A DNA stretch of 64,000 nucleotides, from the NCBI GenBank assembly GCA_045110515.1, contig JBGCGD010000014.1, positions 24,950-88,949 of the forward strand. Direction: 5' to 3'. Positions 8,836-18,335 of this stretch are shown here, piece by piece. Each line of letters begins with the position of its first letter. Within the stretch, counting starts at the first letter, position 1. Origin of the DNA: Granulosicoccus sp045110515. GTDB lineage: Bacteria > Pseudomonadota > Gammaproteobacteria > Granulosicoccales > Granulosicoccaceae. A model generated the notes under the pieces. The model did no database searches and was not told the DNA's origin. It saw only the letters and a program-made list of their open reading frames with translations. The position numbers and the translations under genes were made by a program.

Positions 8836-9830
8836 CGATTGAATGCATTGGCTAATTGAACGACGGCCAACGCATATAAACGACTATGGTTGTAACGAGT
8901 GATGGCATAAAAATTTTGATACCCAACCCAGAATTCCTCGCCACTCTTTCCTTTCATACTCATCACGCTTAACAAATGGCCGCCCTTAACCCCCCTAGCC
9001 AACCCCTTCGAGTAGAAGCCCAGCTCTGAAACAGACTTCGCACCGAGTTGGGGCTTCAGCGATTTAGAAACCAGCGCGCGAACAGCGGCGCGATCAGACA
9101 TCCCAGACTCCCAAGGTTCCGCTATCGGCCCATTCTCGACCCATCCATGGACTGAAAGATAGTTAGCTACCGAGCCGACGACATCGGCTGTGCTATCAAA
9201 CAAATCGCGTCGACCATCACCATCAAAATCGACCGCGTACTCTCTATAGCTGGAAGAAATGAACTGCGGTATGCCCATGGCTCCGGCATAGCTGCCCCGC
9301 ACACTTAGCGTATCCCACTCTTCGGCACTGCTAAGCACGAGAAATTCCGTAAGCTCCCTTTTAAAAAATTCTGCACGCGGAGGATAGTTAAAAGCCAGCG
9401 TCGCCAGAGATTCGAGCACACCATGTTTACCGGTTATGCGCCCGTAGAAAGTTTCCACACCGATAATGGCAGCGATGATAGTAACGGGAACGCCGTAGGC
9501 ATCGGACGCTCTCTCAAGCAAAGTTCTGTGCTTGTCTATGAATTCCCGACCTTCAACGATACGACGTTCCTTAAGAAATATCGGGCGATACTCTTTCCAC
9601 GTTAAAGTCCGCTCAGCTGGCGTCGAGATAGCATCCAAAATGCTCTGCTGGGAGCTAATTTTTTCAAACAAGCCGGCCAGATAATTGGCATCGAGCCCCT
9701 CCTCAGCGCTAACAACGGCAATGTATTGACGCACGTCAGCTCTTTGCAGAAAATTCTCTGCCTTCGCGATCGGGACATAGCTAAAAAGCATCAGCGCAAA
9801 CAAGGCTGTGCTAGTTCGAAAACTCATCAT
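8832..9830 (-). CDS. mltB: Lytic murein transglycosylase B
   Basis: A 332-residue periplasmic enzyme with a signal peptide ending IAKAEN. The catalytic Glu is in IIGVETFYGRITG. The family hallmarks SYAGAMGIPQFISSSYREYAVDFDGDG and DVVGSVANYLSVHGW are present. No lipobox is seen, so it is probably soluble, unlike E. coli MltB. It heads the rlpA-dacA-ybeD-lipBA run; the elongation genes mrdA-mrdB that usually precede rlpA are not here and may lie elsewhere in the chromosome. Confidence 0.94.
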   Translation of the reverse strand: MMSFRTSTALFALMLFSYVPIAKAENFLQRADVRQYIAVVSAEEGLDANYLAGLFEKISSQQSILDAISTPAERTLTWKEYRPIFLKERRIVEGREFIDKHRTLLERASDAYGVPVTIIAAIIGVETFYGRITGKHGVLESLATLAFNYPPRAEFFKRELTEFLVLSSAEEWDTLSVRGSYAGAMGIPQFISSSYREYAVDFDGDGRRDLFDSTADVVGSVANYLSVHGWVENGPIAEPWESGMSDRAAVRALVSKSLKPQLGAKSVSELGFYSKGLARGVKGGHLLSVMSMKGKSGEEFWVGYQNFYAITRYNHSRLYALAVVQLANAFNR

Positions 9831-9898
9831 GCCCGGAGTCTAGTTCAGGACTTCATACAAATCAGGTGCGACTTTGGTGCAAATTGCTCAAGCGACGA

Positions 9899-10606
9899 TT
9901 ATCTGACGTCGAACCAATCGATTGGCACTTGCTCATGCTTCTCCAGCCAATGGTTAGCCTGAGAAAAATGGCGACACCCCAGAAAACCTCGGTGAGCCGA
10001 CAACGGTGATGGGTGCGGGCACTTCAGTACAAGATGTCGCTTTGGATCAATCACCTGCCCCTTCTTCTGGGCGTAACTTCCCCACAGCATAAATACCAGC
10101 CCTTCCCGTTCATCACTCAATTGCCGGATGACATTGTCGGTAAATGTCTCCCAACCACGCCCCTGATGGGAGGCTGCCTGACCGTGCTCAACGGTCAACA
10201 CGCTGTTTAACAAGAAAACTCCCTGCTTTGCCCAAGGTATCAGACAGCCTTGCCGGCGCTGCACTAGTAGAGGCTCACCGCCTCCCACATCGGCGTCAAT
10301 CTCCTTAAACATATTCAGTAGTGAGGGCGGAATAGCCACACCTTCCGGGACGGAGAAACTCAAACCATGCGCCTGGCCCGGGCCGTGGTAGGGGTCCTGC
10401 CCCAAAATAACGACCTTCACTTTTTCGAATGGCGTGAGGGAGAAGGCTGCAAACCAATCGGAGGAATGCGGGTACACAACGGCAGATTGCGACTTTCGGT
10501 GCGCCAAATACTGCCGCAGCTCGGTCATGTACTCTGATGCAAACTCCTTATCGAGGCGCTCTTGCCAGCTCGGGTCTAAGGTTGGGGTTGATCGCTTCTG
10601 TGTCAA
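9899..10606 (-). CDS. ung: Uracil-DNA glycosylase, family 1
   Basis: A 235-residue base-excision repair enzyme removing uracil from DNA. The active-site water-activating motif is GQDPYHGPGQAHGLSFSV, the FMLWGSYAQKK region follows, and the minor-groove loop is HPSPLSAHRGF. Length is typical. The start appears to be a TTG (10606) without an obvious Shine-Dalgarno. It is divergent from lptD; the ~75 bp between them must hold both promoters. Confidence 0.96.
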   Translation of the reverse strand: MTQKRSTPTLDPSWQERLDKEFASEYMTELRQYLAHRKSQSAVVYPHSSDWFAAFSLTPFEKVKVVILGQDPYHGPGQAHGLSFSVPEGVAIPPSLLNMFKEIDADVGGGEPLLVQRRQGCLIPWAKQGVFLLNSVLTVEHGQAASHQGRGWETFTDNVIRQLSDEREGLVFMLWGSYAQKKGQVIDPKRHLVLKCPHPSPLSAHRGFLGCRHFSQANHWLEKHEQVPIDWFDVR

Positions 10607-10680
10607 AGGTTTGTTCCGTTCCGGGGATTCTGGTGTGCCTTAGTAGAATTGCAGTTTACCTGCTAATACGCTACCCAGGA

Positions 10681-12948
10681 TTGAGGCGGAGTGCAAAGGC
10701 GACTATCATTTCACCCCTACCCATCCGTTGGACTTTCAACATCAGGCGCGTGCAACTATTTTCAGTCGGATTGCTGGGCGCTCTGTTCATCTCTAATGGC
10801 GCTTTGGGGTCACAATGCCCCGCGCCTCGCTTCGTCTACGAACCCGACCAATTTGAGAACGACCCTTCGGCACCGGTGGTAGCCGAAGCCGACAGTGTGC
10901 TCTCAGAAGATGGACAGGTCACTCTCACGGGCAACACCAGTATTCGCTATCAAGGACGTGAGCTGGCAGCTGAGAACGCTCGCTACAATCCAGATACCGG
11001 CGAGATTTCCGTTGACGGTGATTTGAGTTTCATTGGGCAGGGAATTCAGCTTAAAAGTAACGAAGCGTTCATTGATATCGATGACGATGTGTTTCGTACC
11101 GGCAAGAGTGACTATGAGCTCGACCTGAACGGGAAACGGGCAACCGGCTCAGCCGATAGCATGGCACGGCTGGAGAACGGCCAATTTCTCATGGAGGGCG
11201 CAACCTATTCCACCTGCCCTCCCGGTGACGCAAGCTGGTTCGTGCGAGCCGAAAGAATCAATCTCGATTCGGAGGAAGGCATAGGAAAAGCGAAAGATCT
11301 CAGGCTCGTTTTTAAAGGTGTACCTTTGTTTGCGCTGCCAGCTTTTAGTTTTCCTATTGGCGATAAACGTAAGTCAGGTTTTCTGGCACCGGTTTTGGCA
11401 CGCGGGGAGAGAACCGGCTTCGAGCTACATATTCCCTGGTATTGGAACATTCGACCCAATGCAGATGCGACATTTACGCCGCGCTTGATGACAAAAAGAG
11501 GCGCACAGCTTCAAACGGAATGGCGTTATATGAATCGCCAGGGAGCTTGGAAACTCGATCACGAGTACCTTAAAGACAAGGCTCGTAACCACGACTCACG
11601 GTATTTTACTCAGCTGACTCACAAAGGCAGTTTCAACGCAGACATGACCTCCACCATTGTGGCAAGACGTGTCTCTGATAAGGACTATTTGGAAGACTTA
11701 GGTGACAGCTTGCAGGTAGCCAGCATCACACACTTAGAACAACGAGCCGACCTTAATTTTGAACGCGGTCGTATCAGCGCACTTGCTCGTCTGCAAAGTT
11801 TTCAAACCGTCGATGAGGACATTGTGGCGGAAGATCGGCCGCATCGAAGGTTACCGCAAATCAAAGTGCAAGCAGATTCTGACCGTTTGCCTTTGGGTTT
11901 GAGAGCGGGCATTGGTGGGGAGTTTGTGTACTTTGATAAAGACGATGCAATTACCGGTGCAAGGTTTGACGTACGACCACAAATATCCCTGCCAATTGTT
12001 CGAGATGCCTGGTTTTTTAAGCCTAGCGTTTCACATCGATTCACTTACTACAGTTTGAACAATACTGAAGGGGCAATTGACCGAAGAATTAGCCGAAACC
12101 TAAATACGATGAGCGTTGATAGTGGATTGTTCTTCGATAGAATTCTAGATAACGAAGGTTCTGTTCAGACACTGGAACCACGACTTTTCTACTTGCGTGT
12201 TCCCTACTCAGATCAATCCAACATTCAAGTGTTTGACTCCAGCGCGTTCGATTTCAATATCAGTCAGTTGTTTCGCGACAACCGATTCAGCGGTTCTGAT
12301 CGCATCGCAGATGCCAATCAGTTATCTGTAGGACTAACAACTCGTATCATTAACGGTACTGACGGTAAAGAACGATTTAGCGCGAGTATTGGCCAAATTC
12401 GACACTTTGACGATAGGCGGGTGACATTAACAAGCGATGAGGAAGTAGATTCACGCAGCACCTCGGATGTCGTTGGAGAGCTTTCAACGACGCTAGCAAA
12501 GGATTGGGTCGGCAAAAGTAGTATTCAGTGGAACCCTGACGAGAAGCAAACTGTCCGAAGCTCGCTCTCCCTCGGTTATCGTCCCGGACCCAACAAGATC
12601 GTCAATGTCACTCACCGTGTGGTTAACGATCAAGCAAGGGAAGAAAAAACTGAACAAATTGATCTCTCCGCAGTGTGGAAAATCCAAGACAGCTGGCGAT
12701 TGGCCGGCCGGTGGAACTATTCTCTGGATGCTGATCGAAGTATCGAATCGCTATTGGGTATTGAATATGACAGTTGCTGCTGGGCGGTGAGGTTTGCAGC
12801 ACGCCGATATATCGCCGATGGCGGCGATGATCACGACACCAGTCTATATTTCCAGTTGGTACTTAAAGGTTTAGCGCCTCTGGGGCAGAATTACGGGGCA
12901 TTACTTGAGAATGCCATTTTGGGATATCGGGACGATGTCCAGCTATAG
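10681..12948 (+). CDS. lptD: LPS-assembly outer-membrane protein LptD
   Basis: The outer-membrane beta-barrel that inserts lipopolysaccharide with LptE. It has an OstA/LptA-like N-terminal domain (VVAEADSVLSEDGQVTL... NARYNPDTGE) and a large barrel with the SFPIGDKRKSGFLAP motif. The four disulfide cysteines are present: GSQCPAP right after the signal peptide, STCPPG, and the pair in DSCCW near the C-terminus. The frame has no internal ATG at a sensible place; a TTG at 10681 gives an Arg-rich n-region before the hydrophobic segment, while a GTG at 10750 would lack it. The start is uncertain. LptD is normally followed by surA, as here. Confidence 0.94.
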   Translation: MRRSAKATIISPLPIRWTFNIRRVQLFSVGLLGALFISNGALGSQCPAPRFVYEPDQFENDPSAPVVAEADSVLSEDGQVTLTGNTSIRYQGRELAAENARYNPDTGEISVDGDLSFIGQGIQLKSNEAFIDIDDDVFRTGKSDYELDLNGKRATGSADSMARLENGQFLMEGATYSTCPPGDASWFVRAERINLDSEEGIGKAKDLRLVFKGVPLFALPAFSFPIGDKRKSGFLAPVLARGERTGFELHIPWYWNIRPNADATFTPRLMTKRGAQLQTEWRYMNRQGAWKLDHEYLKDKARNHDSRYFTQLTHKGSFNADMTSTIVARRVSDKDYLEDLGDSLQVASITHLEQRADLNFERGRISALARLQSFQTVDEDIVAEDRPHRRLPQIKVQADSDRLPLGLRAGIGGEFVYFDKDDAITGARFDVRPQISLPIVRDAWFFKPSVSHRFTYYSLNNTEGAIDRRISRNLNTMSVDSGLFFDRILDNEGSVQTLEPRLFYLRVPYSDQSNIQVFDSSAFDFNISQLFRDNRFSGSDRIADANQLSVGLTTRIINGTDGKERFSASIGQIRHFDDRRVTLTSDEEVDSRSTSDVVGELSTTLAKDWVGKSSIQWNPDEKQTVRSSLSLGYRPGPNKIVNVTHRVVNDQAREEKTEQIDLSAVWKIQDSWRLAGRWNYSLDADRSIESLLGIEYDSCCWAVRFAARRYIADGGDDHDTSLYFQLVLKGLAPLGQNYGALLENAILGYRDDVQL

Positions 12949-12959
12949 GAAACACTAAC

Positions 12960-14243
12960 GTGCAACCAACAATAAAGCAGTTTTTTGCCGCTCTAACGCT
13001 GGCATGCGCTCTGTTTTCAGCAAGCAGCGTATCCGCTCAAGATGTTGTGCTTGATAGGATCAGAGCCGTGGTAAACGACGGTGTCGTACTCGATAGCGAT
13101 ATCAAATCTGCCCTCCGGTTTTTTAGGCAACAAGCGGCCAGCAACCAACAGACTCTGCCCGAAGATGGCGTACTCTCCGAGCGAATCCTACAAGAACTTA
13201 TAGATCGGGAAATTCGCCAGCAACGCGCAACACAAATTGGTATTGCGATTGACGCCAACAGCGTTAACAGAGCCATAGAGCAAGTGGCCCGCGGTAACAA
13301 CATGAACACAGTGCAATTTCGCAGAACGTTACAGCAGCAAGGTTTTGACTACACCCTGTTTCGTAAAAACATTGAACAAGAACTACTGATGCAGCGGTTG
13401 GTAGAACGCGAAGTTCAACCACGAATAAGAGTCTCTGCTCAAGAGATCGACGACTACATTGAAAGCGTTAAAGGTGATGCCAAAGAAAATCAGCGTTACC
13501 GTATTCAACATATTTTAATTGCAATCTCCCCCACTGCGGATCGTGAAGAGATAGATGCCGCAACCGAGCGTGCAAATGCTGTGTTAAGCGCATTGAAAGC
13601 CGGTGCAGATTTTAGTGAGCAGGCAGCCACATCCTCAGACGGCGCACGAGCTCTTCAGGGAGGAGATCTTGGTTGGAGAACGCTTCAAGAGCTACCCGCA
13701 TTCTTGTCGAAGGCATTGAGAAAAATGCAACCCTCCCAGCTCAGCGAACCTTTGCGCTCGGCCAATGGCCTTCATATCGTTAAGTTGTTGGACCGGGAAA
13801 GTAATGACCAGACACAAGTTAGCGAGCAGTTGGTTCGGCATATTTTTATTGCAGGCGACACAGGATCTGAACGACAGAAACTAGCAGTGGCCCGTGCTCA
13901 ACTGCAAAACGGCGCTTCATTTTCAGAACTGGCCGCAAAGATAAGCGAAGACCCGAACAGTGCAAACAATGGCGGAGAACTACCTTGGTTCAGCAAAGGT
14001 CAGATGCCTCCGCAATTGGAACAGATGGCTAACACATTATCTGTAAAGCAGTTGAGTCAACCATTCCAAACGCAGTTTGGTTGGCACCTGATGCAACTGA
14101 TCGACAGACGAACGCGTTCTGTCGATGATGCAGCGCTTCGCGACCAAGCGAATAGTTCGCTAAGGCAAAGCAAGGTCGAGCAGGAAACCCTGCGCTGGTT
14201 GCGACAAATGCGCGATGAGTCCTTTGTGGAAATCCGCTCTTGA
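12960..14243 (+). CDS. surA: Periplasmic chaperone/peptidyl-prolyl isomerase SurA
   Basis: A 427-residue protein with a signal peptide ending SVSAQD, an N-terminal SurA domain (DRIRAVVNDGVVLDSDI, LIDREIRQQRA) and two parvulin PpiC domains (about residues 175-275, RIQHILIAIS...GDLGW, and 285-385, VRHIFIAGD...GELPWFSKGQMPP). SurA delivers outer-membrane proteins, including LptD, to the BAM complex. It has a GTG start 11 bp after lptD. Its stop overlaps the pdxA start. Confidence 0.97.
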   Translation: MQPTIKQFFAALTLACALFSASSVSAQDVVLDRIRAVVNDGVVLDSDIKSALRFFRQQAASNQQTLPEDGVLSERILQELIDREIRQQRATQIGIAIDANSVNRAIEQVARGNNMNTVQFRRTLQQQGFDYTLFRKNIEQELLMQRLVEREVQPRIRVSAQEIDDYIESVKGDAKENQRYRIQHILIAISPTADREEIDAATERANAVLSALKAGADFSEQAATSSDGARALQGGDLGWRTLQELPAFLSKALRKMQPSQLSEPLRSANGLHIVKLLDRESNDQTQVSEQLVRHIFIAGDTGSERQKLAVARAQLQNGASFSELAAKISEDPNSANNGGELPWFSKGQMPPQLEQMANTLSVKQLSQPFQTQFGWHLMQLIDRRTRSVDDAALRDQANSSLRQSKVEQETLRWLRQMRDESFVEIRS

Positions 14244-15238
14244 AGGCAATCATTGCCCTCACTCCAGGCGAACCTGCGGGTATCGGCCCTGACCTAGCGG
14301 TTATGCTCGCACAGCGAACGCGCAAGGATCCCTTAGTTGCCATAGCCGATAAACAGCTGCTTCAGGAAAGAGCTGAAATACTAAAACTGCCTTTAAGCAT
14401 TCAGGATTTCAGCGACAACTCAACAGAGGTTTCGACAGAGGCTCACACACTGTGTGTGAAACATGTGCCAATGCACGCACCCGTCGTTTGTGGCGAACTC
14501 AACTCGAAAAACGCTGCCTATGTACTCGCCACACTAGACGAAGCCGTTAACGGCTGCGTGAGTGGCCGTTATAACGCAATGACAACTGCGCCTTTACACA
14601 AAGGCGTCATAAACGATGCCGGTATCACATTCACGGGACACACAGAATACCTGGCTGAGAAAATCGGTAGCGAACCTGTCATGATGCTGGCCACAGAGAC
14701 AGCAACAGGTCCGCTACGCGTAGCCTTAGCTACCACGCACCTGCCTGTATCAGCCGTACCGAAAGCACTAACACCCACTGTGCTGACGCGCGCCCTGCAA
14801 ATATTACACGCAGACTTAGAAAAACGATTCGATGTTAAAAACCCGCGCATTTTGGTTGCAGGGTTAAACCCTCACGCAGGTGAAGGCGGACACATGGGAC
14901 GCGAAGAAATTGATGTTATCGAGCCCGTGCTTGACTCACTTCGTCAACAAGGGATGCACTTGATCGGGCCCCTACCTGCGGACACGCTATTCACTCCCCA
15001 GCATTTATCGCATGCAGATGCGGTTATGGCGATGTACCACGATCAGGGGCTACCGGTATTAAAATACGCTGGCTTTGGTGATGCTATCAATATCACCTTG
15101 GGTCTTTCTATCATTAGAACTTCCGTTGATCATGGAACCGCTCTGGATAAAGCCGGCACAGGAAATATCGATACCGGCAGCTTATATGCTGCCCTGTCTC
15201 TGGCGAGTAAACTGGCCAATCCTACTGCTGAGAATTAA
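14240..15238 (+). CDS. pdxA: 4-hydroxythreonine-4-phosphate dehydrogenase
   Basis: A 332-residue NAD-dependent enzyme of pyridoxal phosphate synthesis. Motifs: TPGEPAGIGPDL at the N-terminus, the metal-site HTEYLAE, LNPHAGEGGHMGREE, GPLPADTLF, and MYHDQGLPVLKY with RTSVDHGTALD at the end. It starts with TTG overlapping the surA stop (TTGA). Its place between surA and rsmA is the common gammaproteobacterial order. Confidence 0.96.
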   Translation: MKAIIALTPGEPAGIGPDLAVMLAQRTRKDPLVAIADKQLLQERAEILKLPLSIQDFSDNSTEVSTEAHTLCVKHVPMHAPVVCGELNSKNAAYVLATLDEAVNGCVSGRYNAMTTAPLHKGVINDAGITFTGHTEYLAEKIGSEPVMMLATETATGPLRVALATTHLPVSAVPKALTPTVLTRALQILHADLEKRFDVKNPRILVAGLNPHAGEGGHMGREEIDVIEPVLDSLRQQGMHLIGPLPADTLFTPQHLSHADAVMAMYHDQGLPVLKYAGFGDAINITLGLSIIRTSVDHGTALDKAGTGNIDTGSLYAALSLASKLANPTAEN

Positions 15239-15244
15239 GCTGCT

Positions 15245-16015
15245 GTGAACCACAAGGCTCGAAAACGCTTCGGACAAAATTTTTTACAAGATTTTTCTGT
15301 CATAGAGCGAATATTGTCATCAATGCGATTAAGTGCCGATGACAACGTGGTAGAAGTCGGGCCGGGTCTTGGGGCGTTAACGCTGCCCCTACTGGAGCAA
15401 CTTGATCGCTTGCATGTCATCGAAATTGATCGCGACCTAATTGCACGCCTTGAAGCAAAAAATCTTGAAGGTTTGCATATTCAAAGTGCAGATGTTCTCA
15501 GCGTAGATTTCAGCACTCTAGCAGTGGGAAACTCTCTACGAGTGGTCGGCAACCTGCCCTACAACATCGGAACACCGTTATTGTTGCGTTTACTAGAGGT
15601 ACACCCACTGCTGCGAGACATACACGTTATGTTGCAAAAGGAAGTCGTTGATCGACTTCATGCAACTTGCAATTCACGCTCATACGGCAGACTTAGCGTC
15701 ATGATGCAAAGTGTGTTCGAGGTTGAACCCTTATTCACAGTCCCGCCTCATTCTTTCGAGCCGGCACCAAAGGTAGACTCAGCAGTTGTCCGCTTAAGAC
15801 CCCTTGCCACGCCACTAGCAAAAGACGACGTCGCTGCACTCGAACGATGTACACGTATCGCGTTTGCTAACAAGCGAAAAACCCTGCGAAATAATTTGAA
15901 AGCTCACATCAACGACCAATCCCTAGAAGCCATTGATATAAACCCGCAGGCCCGAGCAGAAACCTTGGACATTGAGGCGTTTCACCGACTGTCAAAAAGG
16001 TTAAGTCAAGGCTAA
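15245..16015 (+). CDS. rsmA: 16S rRNA adenine N6-dimethyltransferase (A1518/A1519)
   Basis: A 256-residue KsgA/Dim1 family enzyme. It starts MNHKARKRFGQNFLQD (GTG). SAM-binding GPGLGALTLPLL, acidic IEIDRDL and catalytic NLPYNIGTPLL are intact, followed by the C-terminal helical domain with FANKRKTLRNNL. It dimethylates two adjacent adenines in helix 45 late in 30S assembly. It lies 6 bp after pdxA. Confidence 0.97.
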   Translation: MNHKARKRFGQNFLQDFSVIERILSSMRLSADDNVVEVGPGLGALTLPLLEQLDRLHVIEIDRDLIARLEAKNLEGLHIQSADVLSVDFSTLAVGNSLRVVGNLPYNIGTPLLLRLLEVHPLLRDIHVMLQKEVVDRLHATCNSRSYGRLSVMMQSVFEVEPLFTVPPHSFEPAPKVDSAVVRLRPLATPLAKDDVAALERCTRIAFANKRKTLRNNLKAHINDQSLEAIDINPQARAETLDIEAFHRLSKRLSQG

Positions 16016-16059
16016 GCGGTGCTACTATAGGGACATCACTTCAGTAACCACAGTTAACG

Positions 16060-16443
16060 ATGGATGTAGAAGTCACTGACGGCATTCAGGTGGATGTAGA
16101 CACGCTCTACGTTGAATCCGAATCCGATCCGGACAACAACCGCTTTGTTTTCGCTTATACGATTACCATTCGTAACGTGGGAAACACGGCCGCCAAATTA
16201 TTGACCAGGCATTGGGTTATCCGCGATGCCAACGGCAAAGTACAGGAAGTACAAGGCGATGGCGTAGTCGGTGAACAGCCCCATTTAAAACCCGGCGAGG
16301 GCTTTCAATATACCAGCGGCACTATGTTGGAAACATCCATGGGCACCATGGGCGGCAGCTATTTATTAGTCACCGACGAAGGGGAAGAGTTCAAAGCTCC
16401 GATTGCTGATTTTCTACTCTCTGCCCCACGCACACTCCACTAA
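16060..16443 (+). CDS. apaG: ApaG protein (DUF525)
   Basis: A 127-residue fibronectin-III-like protein with the ApaG motifs FAYTITIRNVGN, LLTRHWVIRDANGKVQEVQG, VVGEQPHLKPGE, YTSGT and MGGSYLLV. Its molecular role is unclear although it is coupled with ApaH in many proteobacteria. It begins 44 bp after rsmA and lies 23 bp before apaH. Confidence 0.95.
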   Translation: MDVEVTDGIQVDVDTLYVESESDPDNNRFVFAYTITIRNVGNTAAKLLTRHWVIRDANGKVQEVQGDGVVGEQPHLKPGEGFQYTSGTMLETSMGTMGGSYLLVTDEGEEFKAPIADFLLSAPRTLH

Positions 16444-16466
16444 CCATCCAAACAAGATAGCGCTTC

Positions 16467-17279
16467 GTGACCACCTATGTAATAGGCGATCTGCAAGGAT
16501 GTCTGGCACCGCTTAAAAGACTGCTCGATCATATCCGTTACGACCCGGCCAGCGACAAGCTGTGGTTCGTCGGAGATTTAATTAACCGCGGTCCGGAATC
16601 CTTGCCAGCTTTGCGCTTTGTAAAAGCACTAGGCTCGAATGCCATCACTGTTTTAGGCAATCACGATCTGCATCTGCTAGCAGTTCTGCACGGCGTTAGA
16701 AAAGTGTCCGGAAAAGACACGCTCGATGAAATTATCAACGCCCCTGACAGAGACGAATTAACCCACTGGTTGTCACACCAACCGCTCATCCATACCGATG
16801 AAAAATTAGCTCACACCCTGGTTCATGCCGGCATCCATCCGAACTGGTCGCTTGAGCAAGCACATGCCATGGCCAATGAAGTCAGCAATGCGTTGAAAAC
16901 TGACCTAAATAGTTTCTTGCAACATATGTACGGCAATTCCCCATCGCACTGGTCGACAGATTTAACCAAGCGTAAGAGACACCGGTTTACGGTTAATGCG
17001 TTTACCCGTATGCGATACTGCCATGGAGATGGCCAACTGGATTTTGATTTTAACGGTCCGCCCAGCGCCTCGCCAGAACATCTATATCCCTGGTATGCAA
17101 CGCCTAACAGACAGACCTTACCCACAACTATAGTTTTCGGCCATTGGTCCAGCCATCCGGCAATTGCACCGGCTTATGCGATACCGACCGATCGTGGTTG
17201 TGTTTGGGGTGGCAGCCTAACGGCTTATGCTGTTGAAAACCAAGCGAGCTATTGGGTTGAAAATCTCAAAAAGTATTGA
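16467..17279 (+). CDS. apaH: Symmetrical bis(5'-nucleosyl)-tetraphosphatase
   Basis: A 270-residue calcineurin-like phosphoesterase hydrolysing Ap4A to ADP. The metal motifs are YVIGDLQGC, FVGDLINRGP, LGNHDLHLL, VHAGIHPNW and FGHWSSH. It starts with GTG. It is the last gene of the lptD-surA-pdxA-rsmA-apaG-apaH unit. It converges on the polysaccharide deacetylase gene with a 111-bp gap. Confidence 0.96.
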   Translation: MTTYVIGDLQGCLAPLKRLLDHIRYDPASDKLWFVGDLINRGPESLPALRFVKALGSNAITVLGNHDLHLLAVLHGVRKVSGKDTLDEIINAPDRDELTHWLSHQPLIHTDEKLAHTLVHAGIHPNWSLEQAHAMANEVSNALKTDLNSFLQHMYGNSPSHWSTDLTKRKRHRFTVNAFTRMRYCHGDGQLDFDFNGPPSASPEHLYPWYATPNRQTLPTTIVFGHWSSHPAIAPAYAIPTDRGCVWGGSLTAYAVENQASYWVENLKKY

Positions 17280-17344
17280 GGGTACGAAACTGTATTGGGA
17301 AACCCGTCAATAACGGAAGCGCTATTTTTCAGGTGAATATTTCT

Positions 17345-17362
17345 CGCTAAATTCCATTAGCG
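17345..17362. terminator. Small hairpin between convergent genes
   Basis: A perfect 6-bp inverted repeat CGCTAA/TTAGCG with a 6-base loop lies between apaH and the deacetylase. It is AT-rich and has no long T-tract, so it is a weak candidate terminator for either strand. Confidence 0.3.
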
Positions 17363-17390
17363 TTGGCCAAAGACCTTTTGCGCGGTGTGT

Positions 17391-18335
17391 TTAACCTATC
17401 GGCCTAATGAGCCTCCATACAAAGTCGTGCAATTTCTCAGCAGGTGGTATCCGTTTCAACAGGCTAAAATTATCTGAATCTGCCGCAAAGCCCTCATCGG
17501 TAGTTACTGCAACAGCATAGTTATCTGCCACTAATTGATTGCAAAAAGAATTCGACATACCGTTTGGGTAACAAAATACACCTACATTCTTGCCCAACAT
17601 TCTGGAGAGATCTTTTTTAGAGTTAACCACTTGATTTTCTATTTCTTCTTCATCTAGGGTATCCAAAATAGGATGGCTTTTGGTATGACTCCCTATCTCA
17701 ACGCACTCGGGCAGACGACAGATGTCCTCGACGCTCATGATTAAATAATCTTGCAACATCTTTTCGTCATAGTTTGGTTGAGGACAATCTTTACGCAGCA
17801 AAAACATAAGATCGCTAACCTCATCCCCTGGCCAACGTTTCACTAACTCAGAAAAAGTTTTAACACTCTCTTCACTGTTGTCAGGACATCGACCATTGGA
17901 TATTTCGTAGACCTTGTCAGAAGGCAACAGCTGAAGCCTGCAACGCAACTCGTGATTCCACAACATCGACTTGCCGTCGATAAGATCGCTGCATACAAAG
18001 AACGTGGCCTTTAGCCCATACTTATCTAATATGGGTGCCGCTGTTGTTGCGTTATTTAGCAAACCATCATCAAAGGTTAATATGATGGGGGGCTTCTTCG
18101 CTGAATAGTTGGGATCACCATTGAGCAGGGACACCGCCTCGCTAACCCAGTAGCTTTCAAAATGCTTGCTAATGAACCTCATTTGGAGCTCGAATGACTC
18201 CTCGGGAAAATCACTGCACCCGACTCCGTGGTACATGATTATTCTTAGATTTCTAGGCAGCCACGAGAAAAGATGGAGGTACTTAGCCGTCAATAGCAGC
18301 AACAATTTCAAAGGCACGACTATGTGTCTCTTCAT
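17391..18335 (-). CDS. Polysaccharide deacetylase (NodB homology) family protein
   Basis: A 314-residue protein with a hydrophobic N-terminus (residues ~5-20, likely anchor or uncleaved signal). NodB motifs are visible: IIMYHGVG, metal-binding TFDDG in ILTFDDGLLNNA, and the second motif SHTKSHP in EIGSHTKSHPILD, with a late FCYPNG. Such enzymes remove acetyl groups from exopolysaccharide, chitin or peptidoglycan sugars; the substrate here is unknown. It stands alone between housekeeping operons with its own promoter-like region upstream, so it may be an accessory gene. Confidence 0.85.
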   Translation of the reverse strand: MKRHIVVPLKLLLLLTAKYLHLFSWLPRNLRIIMYHGVGCSDFPEESFELQMRFISKHFESYWVSEAVSLLNGDPNYSAKKPPIILTFDDGLLNNATTAAPILDKYGLKATFFVCSDLIDGKSMLWNHELRCRLQLLPSDKVYEISNGRCPDNSEESVKTFSELVKRWPGDEVSDLMFLLRKDCPQPNYDEKMLQDYLIMSVEDICRLPECVEIGSHTKSHPILDTLDEEEIENQVVNSKKDLSRMLGKNVGVFCYPNGMSNSFCNQLVADNYAVAVTTDEGFAADSDNFSLLKRIPPAEKLHDFVWRLIRPIG

